Assembly: GCA_017626395.1 (NCBI GenBank)
Contig: JAGAIU010000052.1
Coordinates: 1 to 41,405 of the forward strand
Length of the DNA: 41,405 nucleotides
Direction of reading: 5' to 3'
Source of the DNA: Clostridia bacterium
GTDB lineage: Bacteria; Bacillota; Clostridia; TANB77; CAG-465
Positions 14,571 to 21,940 of this stretch are shown here, piece after piece. The notes beneath the pieces were generated by a model. The model searched no databases, was not told where the DNA came from, and saw nothing but the letters and a program-made list of their open reading frames with translations. Within the stretch, counting starts at the first letter, position 1. Each line of letters starts with the position of its first letter. The position numbers were made by a program, and so were the translations under genes.

Positions 14571-16160
14571 ATGACAAAGAAAATATTATATGGAAATGAA
14601 GCTAAAGAGGCGATACAAAGAGGTATTACAAAATTAGCAGATGCTGTAAAAATAACTTTAGGCCCAAAAGGAAAAAATGTTGCATTAAAGAGCGAGTTTA
14701 CACCACCAGTAATAATTAATGATGGTGTAAGTATTGCAAAAGAAATTGTACTTGAAGATGAAGTAGAAAATTTAGGTGCAGAACTGTTAAAAGAAGTGGC
14801 AATGAAAACTAATGACATAGCAGGTGATGGAACAACTACTGCTACAGTTCTTGCATATAATATGGTAAATGAAGGAATGAAAAATATAACTGCAGGAGCC
14901 AACCCTATTTTAATTAGAAAAGGAATGCAAAAAGCATTAGATGAGGCAGTAAAAAATATAAAAGAAATATCTCAAAATATAAGTTCTAATGAACAGATAC
15001 GAGAGATTGCAACAATATCTGCTAATGATTCAGAAATAGGAGACTTAATTAGTAGAGCAATAGATATGATTGGAAAAGAAGGGGTTATTACTGTAGATGA
15101 ATCTAAAAGTATTAACACAAAATTAAATATAGTTGAAGGAGTTAGAATTGATAGTGGATACATATCATCATATATGGTAAATGATAGTATGAAAATGGAA
15201 GAAGTACTTGAAAATCCATATATATTAATTAGTAATAAAAAGATTAGTAATGTACAAGAAATATTACCTATTATAGAAAAGGTATCTGGTCAAAATAGGC
15301 CGTTATTATTAATAGTTGAAGATATAGAAGGAGAAGCTTTGGCTACTCTTATAGTAAATAAATTAAGAGGTACATTTAATTCGGTAGCAATAAAAGCACC
15401 AAGTTTTGGGGATAGAAGAAGAGAATTATTAGAAGATATAGCAATAGTTACTGGTGGAAAGCTAATAGATGAAGAAGTATTAGTAGATTTAAAAGAAGTT
15501 ACTTTAGAAGATTTAGGAAGTGCAAAAACTATTAAAATCTCAAAAGAAACTACTATTATTATTATTCAAGGCAAAGGCGATTCTTTAAAAATAGAAGCAA
15601 AAATAGAAGAAATAAAAAATAATATATTAGCACAAAGTGATGAAGAAGAAATTAAAAATTTAAGAAAAAGACTTGCAAGACTTTTAGGTGGAATAGCAGT
15701 TATAGAGGTTGGTGCTGCTACACAAACTGAATTAAATGAAAAAAAGCTTAGAATTGAAGATGCTTTATCTGCAACACGTGCTGCAATAGAAGAAGGTGTT
15801 GTAGAAGGCGGTGGTAGAGCATATATTACAGTTATAGAGAGAATGAAAAACTTCTTAAATACTTTAAATAACGAAGAAAGAATAGGAGCACAAATTGTAT
15901 TAAAAGCAATGGAAAAACCATTGTATCAGATTGCTCAAAATTCAGGAGCTAATGGTGATGTAATAGTTGAAAAAGTAAAAGAAAGTCCTTCAAATATTGG
16001 ATATGATGCTAGAAAAGATACTTTTGTTAACATGAAAGAAAATGGCATAATTGATCCTACTAAAGTTACAAGAACAGCATTAGAAAATGCAGTTTCTATA
16101 TCCTCAATGATACTTACGACAGATGCTGCTATTTGTGCAGTAGATAAAAATAATGATTAA
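14571..16160 (+). CDS. groEL: Chaperonin GroEL (divergent, no GGM tail)
   Basis: 529 residues. ATPase elements are intact: 'TLGPKGKNV', 'NDGVSIAKEI', 'AGDGTTTATVLA' and 'RIEDALSATRAAIEEGVVEG'. The apical domain holds 'GYISSYMVND', where typical sequences have GYISPYF, and the nucleotide-binding 'GGG' is followed by Arg-Ala-Tyr rather than Val-Ala-Leu. The C-terminus stops at 'AAICAVDKNND' without the Gly-Gly-Met repeats that line the cavity floor in most GroEL. It forms a pair with groES (GGAGGAG site, 10-base gap). With the shortened GroES and no CIRCE element this could be a secondary chaperonin or a fast-evolving single copy; the window cannot decide. Confidence 0.95.
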   Translation: MTKKILYGNEAKEAIQRGITKLADAVKITLGPKGKNVALKSEFTPPVIINDGVSIAKEIVLEDEVENLGAELLKEVAMKTNDIAGDGTTTATVLAYNMVNEGMKNITAGANPILIRKGMQKALDEAVKNIKEISQNISSNEQIREIATISANDSEIGDLISRAIDMIGKEGVITVDESKSINTKLNIVEGVRIDSGYISSYMVNDSMKMEEVLENPYILISNKKISNVQEILPIIEKVSGQNRPLLLIVEDIEGEALATLIVNKLRGTFNSVAIKAPSFGDRRRELLEDIAIVTGGKLIDEEVLVDLKEVTLEDLGSAKTIKISKETTIIIIQGKGDSLKIEAKIEEIKNNILAQSDEEEIKNLRKRLARLLGGIAVIEVGAATQTELNEKKLRIEDALSATRAAIEEGVVEGGGRAYITVIERMKNFLNTLNNEERIGAQIVLKAMEKPLYQIAQNSGANGDVIVEKVKESPSNIGYDARKDTFVNMKENGIIDPTKVTRTALENAVSISSMILTTDAAICAVDKNND

Positions 16161-16166
16161 AATAAA

Positions 16167-16202
16167 AAGTTCCTTAAATTAAACTTTAAGGAACTTAATT
16201 TT
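16167..16202. terminator. Bidirectional terminator between groEL and the minus-strand membrane gene
   Basis: Perfect AAGTTCCTTAAA / TTTAAGGAACTT arms with a 6-base loop. T-runs lie on both outer sides (AATTTTTT on plus, TTTTTATTTT on minus), and the two genes converge on it. Confidence 0.85.
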
Positions 16203-16649
16203 TTACATAGTAGTTCTTTTTACATATCCACCTGCTGATAGGAAGATACATATAAAGAAGAAAAATAATGATATAAAGAAACTAATTTTACTTAATGTAT
16301 TTCTTGGATCACATTTTCTACATTTAGCAGTAAGTATAAGTGCAGGTACTACCAAAACATATGAGAATATAACATGTTTAAATGCAAATATAATAGCTAC
16401 TAAATCTAGTATAATAGAAATAATAGATATAACCTTTGCATTATGCTTGTTTACTTTAAATTTATCAGCAATATTCATTGTTAATACCAATAATACGATT
16501 CCAATCACACCAGGAATTAAATTTGTATTAGATTTACTAAATATAACTAAAATACATAATACAGCGAATACTATTAATATAGCTGATATTATTTTTATTA
16601 ATATGCTCTTTTTTTCTTTAGGAGCATTAGCATTTACATTTTTCGCCAT
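16203..16649 (-). CDS. Small integral membrane protein of unknown function
   Basis: 148 residues with about five predicted membrane helices (about residues 15-37, 44-60, 71-90, 92-108 and 122-140) after a short Lys/Asn-rich cytoplasmic start. A Cys pair sits in 'AKCRKCDPRN' between the last two helices. I do not recognise a family. The ATG is chosen because AGAGGTG lies 7 bases upstream; the frame extends 19 codons further but those codons overlap the promoter. It is transcribed alone, divergently from mrnC, from a promoter that overlaps an inverted repeat. Confidence 0.75.
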   Translation of the reverse strand: MAKNVNANAPKEKKSILIKIISAILIVFAVLCILVIFSKSNTNLIPGVIGIVLLVLTMNIADKFKVNKHNAKVISIISIILDLVAIIFAFKHVIFSYVLVVPALILTAKCRKCDPRNTLSKISFFISLFFFFICIFLSAGGYVKRTTM

Positions 16650-16671
16650 AATAAAACACCTCTTTGAAAGT

Positions 16672-16700
16672 ATTATATTATATAAAATTGACAAAGTCAA
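16672..16700 (-). promoter_or_regulatory. Sigma-A promoter of the minus-strand membrane gene
   Basis: On the minus strand: TTGACT (16700-16695), 17-base spacer, TATAAT (16677-16672). Confidence 0.65.
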
Positions 16701-16703
16701 TTT
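16685..16703. promoter_or_regulatory. Inverted repeat over the -35 box, possible operator
   Basis: AAATTGAC-AAA-GTCAATTT has perfect eight-base arms. It covers the -35 element of the minus-strand promoter and lies 37 bases from the divergent mrnC promoter. Binding by a dimeric repressor is an inference. Confidence 0.4.
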
Positions 16704-16739
16704 CACTTTTATTCAAACATTGCAATTTTTAAATTAATC

Positions 16740-16768
16740 TTGCAAAACTATATATTTTAAGGTATAAT
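16740..16768 (+). promoter_or_regulatory. Sigma-A promoter of mrnC
   Basis: TTGCAA, 17-base spacer, TATAAT, 27 bases before the start codon. Confidence 0.7.
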
Positions 16769-16795
16769 ATTATGTAGATAAATTAGGAGATAAAT

Positions 16796-17188
16796 ATGGA
16801 AGAATATATAAATAATATAGATATCCAGACTGTACCTGCTCAAACACTAGCTTTTATTGGAGATGCTGTGTATAATGTGTATATTAGAAGTTATTTAGCA
16901 AGCACTTCTACTGCTAAAACTGGAGTACTGCATAAATCTTCAATTAAGTATGTAAGTGCTAAAGGACAAGCTGCCACAATAGATAAAATTATGGAGCTAC
17001 TTACAGAAGAAGAAATAGCAGTATATAAGAGGGGTAGAAATACAAATATTGCTACTGTATCTAAACATGTAGATGTAGTAGAATATAAAAAAGCAACTGG
17101 ATTTGAATGTTTAATAGGGTATTTATACGTTATTAAAGATAATAATAGATTAGATTTTTTAGTTAAAAAATGCATTGAATGCTTTTAG
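16796..17188 (+). CDS. mrnC: Mini-ribonuclease III
   Basis: 130 residues, the normal size: an RNase III catalytic domain without the double-stranded RNA-binding domain. Signature parts are 'LAFIGDAVYNVYIRSYL' (catalytic Asp in GDAVY), 'LHKSSIKYVSAKGQA', 'YKRGRNTN' and 'EYKKATGFECLIGYLYV', with the conserved Glu of the second metal site in TGFECLIG. It matures the ends of 23S rRNA in Bacillota. The gene often sits beside cysS and rlmB; neither is here. The start has AGGAGAT at normal spacing. The next gene starts 14 bases after the stop. Confidence 0.92.
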   Translation: MEEYINNIDIQTVPAQTLAFIGDAVYNVYIRSYLASTSTAKTGVLHKSSIKYVSAKGQAATIDKIMELLTEEEIAVYKRGRNTNIATVSKHVDVVEYKKATGFECLIGYLYVIKDNNRLDFLVKKCIECF

Positions 17189-17202
17189 AATGGGAGGATA
17201 TT

Positions 17203-17709
17203 ATGGAAGAAAATAAAGAAATTATAAAGGATAATTTAGAGGAAGAATTTAGAAAAGAAATATTAAAGAATTCAGATAAAAAATTATCTGATGCAGAAAT
17301 AAAGAAACTTACAGAAGAAGCTATGGTTAGCTTAAACTTTATGCAAGAAATAGATAAGGTAGAGCTTCCATCAGATAAATATGTTGTTTTTACAGATGGT
17401 GAAGAACAACTATATTATGAAAATGGAGAATTTTACGTTATATCAACTACTGATAGTACAAAAATAAAGAAAAAGAAAAGCAAAAAAGAAGCAACAGATA
17501 TGTATTTAGATTTCTTTATTAAATATCAATTAAATCCTATTTTAGATCAAAGAGATATAAAAAGACAAAAACTTGAGATTATGCAAAAGGAAAATGATGA
17601 AAAAGCTAAATTAGCACAACAAGTATTAAAGAAAGAAGCAACTCAAGAACAACAAAAAGCACAAAGAGAGCAACAAAAACAAGTAGATAAAGATGAAATT
17701 TCTTTATAA
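17203..17709 (+). CDS. Charged coiled-coil-like hypothetical protein
   Basis: 168 residues, very rich in Lys, Glu and Gln. The N-terminal third is helical and charged, the middle has a short beta part ('YVVFTDGEEQLYYENGEFYV') and the C-terminal half ('EIMQKENDEKAKLAQQVLKK' onward) looks like a long helix ending in Gln repeats. No membrane segment or known motif. The start at 17203 has GGGAGG 5 bases upstream; a frame start inside mrnC is not supported. It lies in the mrnC transcript and ends at a terminator. Function unknown. Confidence 0.7.
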   Translation: MEENKEIIKDNLEEEFRKEILKNSDKKLSDAEIKKLTEEAMVSLNFMQEIDKVELPSDKYVVFTDGEEQLYYENGEFYVISTTDSTKIKKKKSKKEATDMYLDFFIKYQLNPILDQRDIKRQKLEIMQKENDEKAKLAQQVLKKEATQEQQKAQREQQKQVDKDEISL

Positions 17710-17716
17710 TAAAAAA

Positions 17717-17752
17717 TAAAAGTACCTATAGCATTTGCTATGGGTACTTTTC
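17717..17752. terminator. Bidirectional terminator between the mrnC unit and the coat genes
   Basis: AAAAGTACCTATAGC / GCTATGGGTACTTTT arms (one T-G pair) with a 4-base loop, A/T-rich on both sides. Two convergent units end here. Confidence 0.85.
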
Positions 17753-17754
17753 TG

Positions 17755-17997
17755 TTAAACAATAGCATTTTTTACTTGTTCAACATCTGCTACACCAGCA
17801 GGGGCAGCAGGCACATAATAACCTTTTTCTTTAGCAATTAAGTATATTTGCCATTGATAATTTTCTAGTGAATTTCTAGAAGCTATTAAAGTATCTCTAA
17901 AATTTTTATTATTCGCTTGTTGAATTGAATAATTAATTAAAGTAATAGTAGAATTTAAAGTAGATAAAACATCATTTACACCAATTTTCTCTGTCAT
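17755..17997 (-). CDS. CotF-like spore coat protein
   Basis: 80 residues matching the coat F family pattern: 'DVLSTLNSTITLINYSIQQA' then 'FRDTLIASRNSLENYQWQIY' and the typical end 'AKEKGYYVPAAPA'. Members are helical-bundle proteins of the spore coat or forespore surface. The ATG is chosen because GAGGTG lies 6 bases upstream; the upstream gene ends with a TGA that overlaps this ribosome binding site, so translation is probably coupled. A sigma-G-type promoter precedes the pair, which suggests forespore expression. Confidence 0.7.
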   Translation of the reverse strand: MTEKIGVNDVLSTLNSTITLINYSIQQANNKNFRDTLIASRNSLENYQWQIYLIAKEKGYYVPAAPAGVADVEQVKNAIV

Positions 17998-18007
17998 CTT
18001 ATTCACC

Positions 18008-18190
18008 TCACAACATATTTGATAACTCAGATTTTAAATTTGTACACTCACTGCATATATCTTCAAAGACAGTAGTTACATTAGTATCTGAAGTTAAAGT
18101 TTTATAATAATTAATTTTTGTGCAGAACTCAGTTGCATGACCACAGATGTGTCTAATATTTTGAATTTCTATTTGATTTAAACTATCCAT
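18008..18190 (-). CDS. Small CotF-related spore protein
   Basis: 60 residues. 'NQIEIQNIRHICGHATEFCTKINYY' can be read as 'IEIQNIRHICGH' followed by a second helix, and it matches the first half of the CotF helical bundle ('ELQNLRHLIGxH' in relatives), with 'TVFEDICSECTNLKSELSNM' as the last helix. Four Cys residues (C16, C23, C46, C49) are unusual for this family and could form disulfides or bind metal. AGGAGG precedes the ATG. It is first in a two-gene operon with the larger CotF-like gene. Together they supply both halves of the fold. Confidence 0.65.
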   Translation of the reverse strand: MDSLNQIEIQNIRHICGHATEFCTKINYYKTLTSDTNVTTVFEDICSECTNLKSELSNML

Positions 18191-18217
18191 AATAACCTCC
18201 TTTTAAATCACTACAAA

Positions 18218-18247
18218 TAGTATGTGTTAATAGTGTGGATAATATAC
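18218..18247 (-). promoter_or_regulatory. Sigma-G-type (forespore) promoter of the CotF-like genes
   Basis: On the minus strand: GTATA (18247-18243), 18-base spacer, CATACTA (18224-18218). Both elements match the known Bacillus sigma-G pattern GHATR-N18-CATWHTA without mismatch. The start codon is 28 bases downstream. Confidence 0.6.
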
Positions 18248-18254
18248 ATATAAA

Positions 18255-18620
18255 TTATTTTATAGTTGGTTTAGCAAATAAGGAAGCTAAAAATCCAAAA
18301 ACGATTGCTGCTGCAACACCACCAGCGGTAGCTGTAATTCCACCTGTAAATATACCAATGAATCCTCGTTCATTTATTGCTTTTACTGTGCCTTTAAATA
18401 AAGAATAACCAAATCCGGAAATTGGAACAGTTGCACCGCATTTACCAAATTCTACTATTGGCTCATATATGCCTAAGAAAGTAAATATAACACCTAAGGT
18501 TACAAAAAGAGTAAGTATTCTTGCTGGAGAAAGTTTAGTTTTATCTACAAGTATTTGACCAATAGAACAAATTATTCCACCTGTTAAAAATACTGTTCCA
18601 TAATTTAATAAAATATCCAT
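18255..18620 (-). CDS. spoVAE: Stage V sporulation protein AE
   Basis: 121 residues, a polytopic membrane protein of the SpoVAC/SpoVAE family. It has 'YGTVFLTGGIICSIGQILVD' at the start, the family signature 'GKCGATVPISGFGYSLFKG' and 'GIFTGGITATAGGVAAAIVF' near the end. SpoVA proteins form the inner-membrane channel that imports dipicolinic acid into the forespore and releases it in germination. Last of the spoVAC-D-E operon: it begins 3 bases after spoVAD ends. No terminator is obvious before the next promoter. Confidence 0.93.
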   Translation of the reverse strand: MDILLNYGTVFLTGGIICSIGQILVDKTKLSPARILTLFVTLGVIFTFLGIYEPIVEFGKCGATVPISGFGYSLFKGTVKAINERGFIGIFTGGITATAGGVAAAIVFGFLASLFAKPTIK

Positions 18621-18623
18621 ATA

Positions 18624-19640
18624 TTACACCTCGTTTTCTATTGCAATCGCATGAGCAATGCCAGGAATTGATTCTCCTTGGTTAGATGAAGTAGGACTCA
18701 TTAATGCACCCGTTGCAATAAGTAGAATTTTCTTTAAATTTTTAGCTTTTAATTCGTTAAATATATACGAGCTAAAAACACTTGCTATACAGCCACAGCC
18801 ACTTCCTCCAGAATTTACATCTTGATTTTGTTCATCATAAATTAATACACCACAATCTTTATGATTCTTTGAAATATCTATTCCTTCTCTTTTAAATAGT
18901 TCATGAAGCATATCTGAACCATGTACACCTAAATCTCCAGTAAAAATACAATCATAATAATCTATAGTTCTACCAGTATCTGTTAAATGATTACTTATAG
19001 TGCTATATACAGATGGTGCCATCGCAGCTCCCATATTAGACATATCTGTTACACCTAAATCTATTATTTTTCCAGGTGTTACATGAGTTATATGAATCCC
19101 ATTATCTGCAACTGCTCTATTAGTTACAAGAGCTGAGCCACAACCGGTTACTGTAGATTGAGCAAGTGGACTTTTTTGGTTACCATGTTCTAGTGGCATT
19201 CTAAACTGTCTTTCAGCACTACAAAAGTGTGATGAAGCAGAAGCAACTACTTGCTTTGCAGCATTTGATTCTATTAATATAGAAGATAGAAGAAGCCCCT
19301 CACAAAATGTTGAACAAGCACCATATAATCCTAAAAAAGGTATATCAAAATTCCTCATTGCAAAGCCAGAAGATATACATTGATTCAATAAATCTCCTGA
19401 AAATATAACATCCACATCACTTTGAGATACACCAGTTTTTACTAGTAAGTTGTTGATACAAGTTTCAAGCATTTTGCTTTCTGCCTTTTCAAAACTTTTT
19501 TCTTCAAAAAAAACATCTTTTATATGTAATTCAAAATATTGGGCAAGTGGTCCTTGCATTTCTTTTGGGCCAACTATACTAGAAGTAGAGTATATACAAG
19601 GCTTGCTTTCAAGTTTAATAGTTTGTTTACCAATTTTCAT
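18624..19640 (-). CDS. spoVAD: Stage V sporulation protein AD
   Basis: 338 residues with the thiolase-like fold of SpoVAD: 'YSTSSIVGPKEMQGPLAQYF' near the start, 'SGDLLNQCISSGFAMRNFDI', 'FLGLYGACSTFCEGLLLSS' and 'SGGSGCGCIASVFSSYI'. SpoVAD lies on the outside of the inner spore membrane and binds dipicolinic acid for passage through the SpoVAC/SpoVAE channel. It has a strong AGGAGG site and sits between spoVAC and spoVAE in the usual order. Length and motifs are normal. Confidence 0.96.
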   Translation of the reverse strand: MKIGKQTIKLESKPCIYSTSSIVGPKEMQGPLAQYFELHIKDVFFEEKSFEKAESKMLETCINNLLVKTGVSQSDVDVIFSGDLLNQCISSGFAMRNFDIPFLGLYGACSTFCEGLLLSSILIESNAAKQVVASASSHFCSAERQFRMPLEHGNQKSPLAQSTVTGCGSALVTNRAVADNGIHITHVTPGKIIDLGVTDMSNMGAAMAPSVYSTISNHLTDTGRTIDYYDCIFTGDLGVHGSDMLHELFKREGIDISKNHKDCGVLIYDEQNQDVNSGGSGCGCIASVFSSYIFNELKAKNLKKILLIATGALMSPTSSNQGESIPGIAHAIAIENEV

Positions 19641-19652
19641 AATATATACCTC

Positions 19653-20111
19653 CTAAAAAACATAATTTAATAAATAGTATACAAAGCCTAGAATAACACT
19701 AGTCGATATCCCATATACAAGTACTGGGCCTGCTACTTTAAACATATTAGCACCAAGTCCTAAAATATATCCTTCACTTTTATATTCTATAGCAGGTGCA
19801 ACAATGGAGTTGGAAAATCCAGTTATTGGTACAGTTGCTCCAGTTCCTGCAAATCTTCCTATACGAGAGAAAAGATTAAGTGAAGTAAGGAGTGCAGCAA
19901 GAAATATTAAAGAAATGCTTGTTATAGTAGAGGCAGTTTCTTTATCTATACCTAAATTTAGCATTTTGTTATTAATAAATTGTCCTAAAACACAAATTAG
20001 GCCACCAACTATAAATGCAGCAATTACATTTCTTAAAATTGGACTTTTTTGTGCTTTTTGAGATATTAAATCATCATATTCACTATTTGAAATATTTAAA
20101 TTTGTATTCAT
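19653..20111 (-). CDS. spoVAC: Stage V sporulation protein AC
   Basis: 152 residues with about four to five membrane helices. Signature parts are 'AAFIVGGLICVLGQFI', 'FAGTGATVPITGFSNSIVAP' and 'EYKSEGYILGLGANMFKVAG'. In Bacillus SpoVAC acts as a mechanosensitive channel for dipicolinic acid release. ATG at 20111 is chosen over a GTG 12 bases earlier because GGTGAT is then at proper distance. First gene of the operon; spoVAD follows after 12 bases. A sigma-G promoter was sought upstream and no convincing match was found. Confidence 0.93.
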   Translation of the reverse strand: MNTNLNISNSEYDDLISQKAQKSPILRNVIAAFIVGGLICVLGQFINNKMLNLGIDKETASTITSISLIFLAALLTSLNLFSRIGRFAGTGATVPITGFSNSIVAPAIEYKSEGYILGLGANMFKVAGPVLVYGISTSVILGFVYYLLNYVF

Positions 20112-20181
20112 AATAATCACCAATAATATTATTTGTCAAAAAAATGATAATATAATTTTTGATTATATTTTTTAAAAATTG

Positions 20182-20210
20182 TTGAAATGAAATTGAAAAT
20201 TTGATATAAT
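20182..20210 (+). promoter_or_regulatory. Sigma-A promoter of the DivIVA-like gene
   Basis: TTGAAA, 17-base spacer, TATAAT, 35 bases before the start codon; divergent from the spoVA operon. Confidence 0.6.
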
Positions 20211-20245
20211 GTGGACATATATGAGTAAGCTTTGGGGGTAGGAAT

Positions 20246-20665
20246 ATGGAAAACGAAAAAAAGTTTGGAACTGAGATGTTCGGATACGATAAAAAAGAAG
20301 TTGAAGAATACGTAAAAGCTATGAAAGCAGAGTATGAAAGCAAGATTCAAGCTGAACGTTCAGATGCAAATAGAATTGCTAACGAACTTTCTTTAGTTAA
20401 AAGAAAATTAGAAAAATATGAAGCTGACTATATAGCAAAACAAGAAAAAGTAGCAAGTGCTTTAATAACTGCTGAAGATCAAGCTAAGAAAATAATTGAA
20501 GATTCTAGAAGTGAAGCAATTCAAGAAAAAGATAGAATTGAACACTTGATTGAAATGGAAAAAGAAAAACTCTTAGATATGAAAAGAGAAGTAATAGATT
20601 TAAAAGAAAAAACAGTAAGTTTATTGGACAAGTATAGTCAGGAAATTAATAATTTATTAGATTAG
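20246..20665 (+). CDS. DivIVA/GpsB-like coiled-coil protein
   Basis: 139 residues. The N-terminus 'KKFGTEMFGYDKKEVEEYVK' is the lipid-binding DivIVA motif ('F....GYd..eVd.fl' in the family), followed by about 110 residues of coiled coil rich in Lys, Glu and Arg. DivIVA-family proteins mark curved membranes at septa and poles and recruit partners for division, growth or sporulation. It is shorter than full DivIVA and longer than typical GpsB. GGGGG/AGGAA lies upstream of the ATG. spoIIP follows in the same direction after 52 bases without a terminator, so both may share transcription. Confidence 0.8.
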   Translation: MENEKKFGTEMFGYDKKEVEEYVKAMKAEYESKIQAERSDANRIANELSLVKRKLEKYEADYIAKQEKVASALITAEDQAKKIIEDSRSEAIQEKDRIEHLIEMEKEKLLDMKREVIDLKEKTVSLLDKYSQEINNLLD

Positions 20666-20692
20666 TAATTATATTGAGGTAATCGTAATAGA

Positions 20693-20719
20693 ATAGAACA
20701 TAGGAGAAAAATGTTCTAT
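20693..20719 (+). promoter_or_regulatory. Hairpin over the spoIIP translation start
   Basis: ATAGAACAT (20693-20701) pairs perfectly with ATGTTCTAT (20711-20719). The nine-base loop AGGAGAAAA holds the ribosome binding site and the start codon (20718) lies at the edge of the 3' arm. An out-of-frame ATG at 20711 opens a ten-codon frame across the start. Confidence 0.5.
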
Positions 20720-21884
20720 GAAAATTGCGGTTACTTTTTTTAAGAATAAAAAAGAAAATAAAATATACAAAAGAATATCAAATAAAACTACAGGAAGTTT
20801 AAATTCAATTAATAATCAAGTATGTAAAATTAAAAATTATCAAATCGTGGCTGTATTAATATTAAGTATAGCTATAGTGATGAACAGTAATAATATAATT
20901 TGTTTAGCTACTAATATATCTAAAATAAATAATTTAGATATAACTAAAGAAAATATCATAGCGTTAAATGGGATTGCTAACAGTAAGAATTATACATATA
21001 CACAAATAGAGCAAAAAGAAGAAATAAAAATAGAAGATACAACAAGACAAGATTTCATTGCTATGGACGAACTAGCAGAATTATATAAAGAACAAGCTGT
21101 ATTTAAAAATATAACATCAGAAGATATTAAAATAATTGCAGAAACATCTTCTTATCAAAAAATAAATGTATGTGGAGTAGATATTACAAATTATTCTACT
21201 AATAGAAATATAGATTTTGCGGCAATTTTAAATGGTGAAAACACAGTGTTTGAAAAAGGTAAAGATGAAGTGCTATTATATACAACTCACACATCCGAAT
21301 CTTATGCTAACAGTGAAAAGTACCAGTTTGAATATACTAGTCCTAGAAGGACGACGGATGGAAGATATAACATGCTTGCAATTTCTAGTACACTAGCATC
21401 GAATTTAAACAATAAAGGGATTAACACAGTATGTAGCTTGACACCACATGACTATGGAGAATATAATAGTGCATACTCTAATTCTAGAAGAACGATGGAA
21501 GCACTTATTAATGAAAACAGTAATATAAGTATTTCAATAGATGTTCATAGAGATGCAATAGAAGATTTAGAATTTGCACCTAAGACTAATCTTAAAGGCT
21601 ATGATGTAGCATCACTCATGTTTGTTATGGGAATTGGATATGATGGTGAAGAAAATCCATATTATGCTGAAAATTTAAAGTTGGCACTTGAATTACAAAT
21701 ACTAGCAAACAAAGTATATCCAGGACTTTTTAGACCAATGATAATTAGAAATTCTATATACAATCAAGATTTAAAATCTAACTCGTTTTTAGTAGAAGTA
21801 GGAGCATCTGGAAATACAATTGATGAAGCGGAAATTGCAACTAGATGTTTAGCAAATTTATTAAATCTCATATTTAAGGATTGA
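20718..21884 (+). CDS. spoIIP: Stage II sporulation protein P (engulfment amidase)
   Basis: 388 residues. A membrane anchor lies at about 41-59 after a basic cytoplasmic start. The C-terminal catalytic domain (about 183-388) shows 'VLLYTTHTSESY' (H191, E194, the metal-binding pair), 'TPHDYGEYN' (H244), 'SIDVHRDA' (H277) and 'FLVEVGASGNTIDEA' (E360). SpoIIP cleaves peptide stems and glycan of the septal peptidoglycan with SpoIID and drives engulfment, mainly from the mother cell. The start has AGGAG 11 bases upstream, inside the loop of a perfect hairpin. In many Clostridia spoIIP lies next to gpr; here they are 6 kb apart. No sigma-E promoter was recognised. Confidence 0.92.
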   Translation: MKIAVTFFKNKKENKIYKRISNKTTGSLNSINNQVCKIKNYQIVAVLILSIAIVMNSNNIICLATNISKINNLDITKENIIALNGIANSKNYTYTQIEQKEEIKIEDTTRQDFIAMDELAELYKEQAVFKNITSEDIKIIAETSSYQKINVCGVDITNYSTNRNIDFAAILNGENTVFEKGKDEVLLYTTHTSESYANSEKYQFEYTSPRRTTDGRYNMLAISSTLASNLNNKGINTVCSLTPHDYGEYNSAYSNSRRTMEALINENSNISISIDVHRDAIEDLEFAPKTNLKGYDVASLMFVMGIGYDGEENPYYAENLKLALELQILANKVYPGLFRPMIIRNSIYNQDLKSNSFLVEVGASGNTIDEAEIATRCLANLLNLIFKD

Positions 21885-21910
21885 TTTGAATATTTTATTT
21901 GTGGTATAAT
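21881..21910 (+). promoter_or_regulatory. Sigma-A promoter of topA
   Basis: TTGATT, 18-base spacer, TATAAT, starting over the end of spoIIP. Confidence 0.6.
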
Positions 21911-21940
21911 GAGAAATCAGTAATGAAAGGTTATGATTAA

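Noticed and set aside
20112..20240. Sigma-G promoter for the spoVAC operon.
   Set aside because: A CATTATA -10-like element exists on the minus strand (20211-20205) but no GHATR lies 17-18 bases upstream, and the same bases form the plus-strand TATAAT of the DivIVA-like gene.
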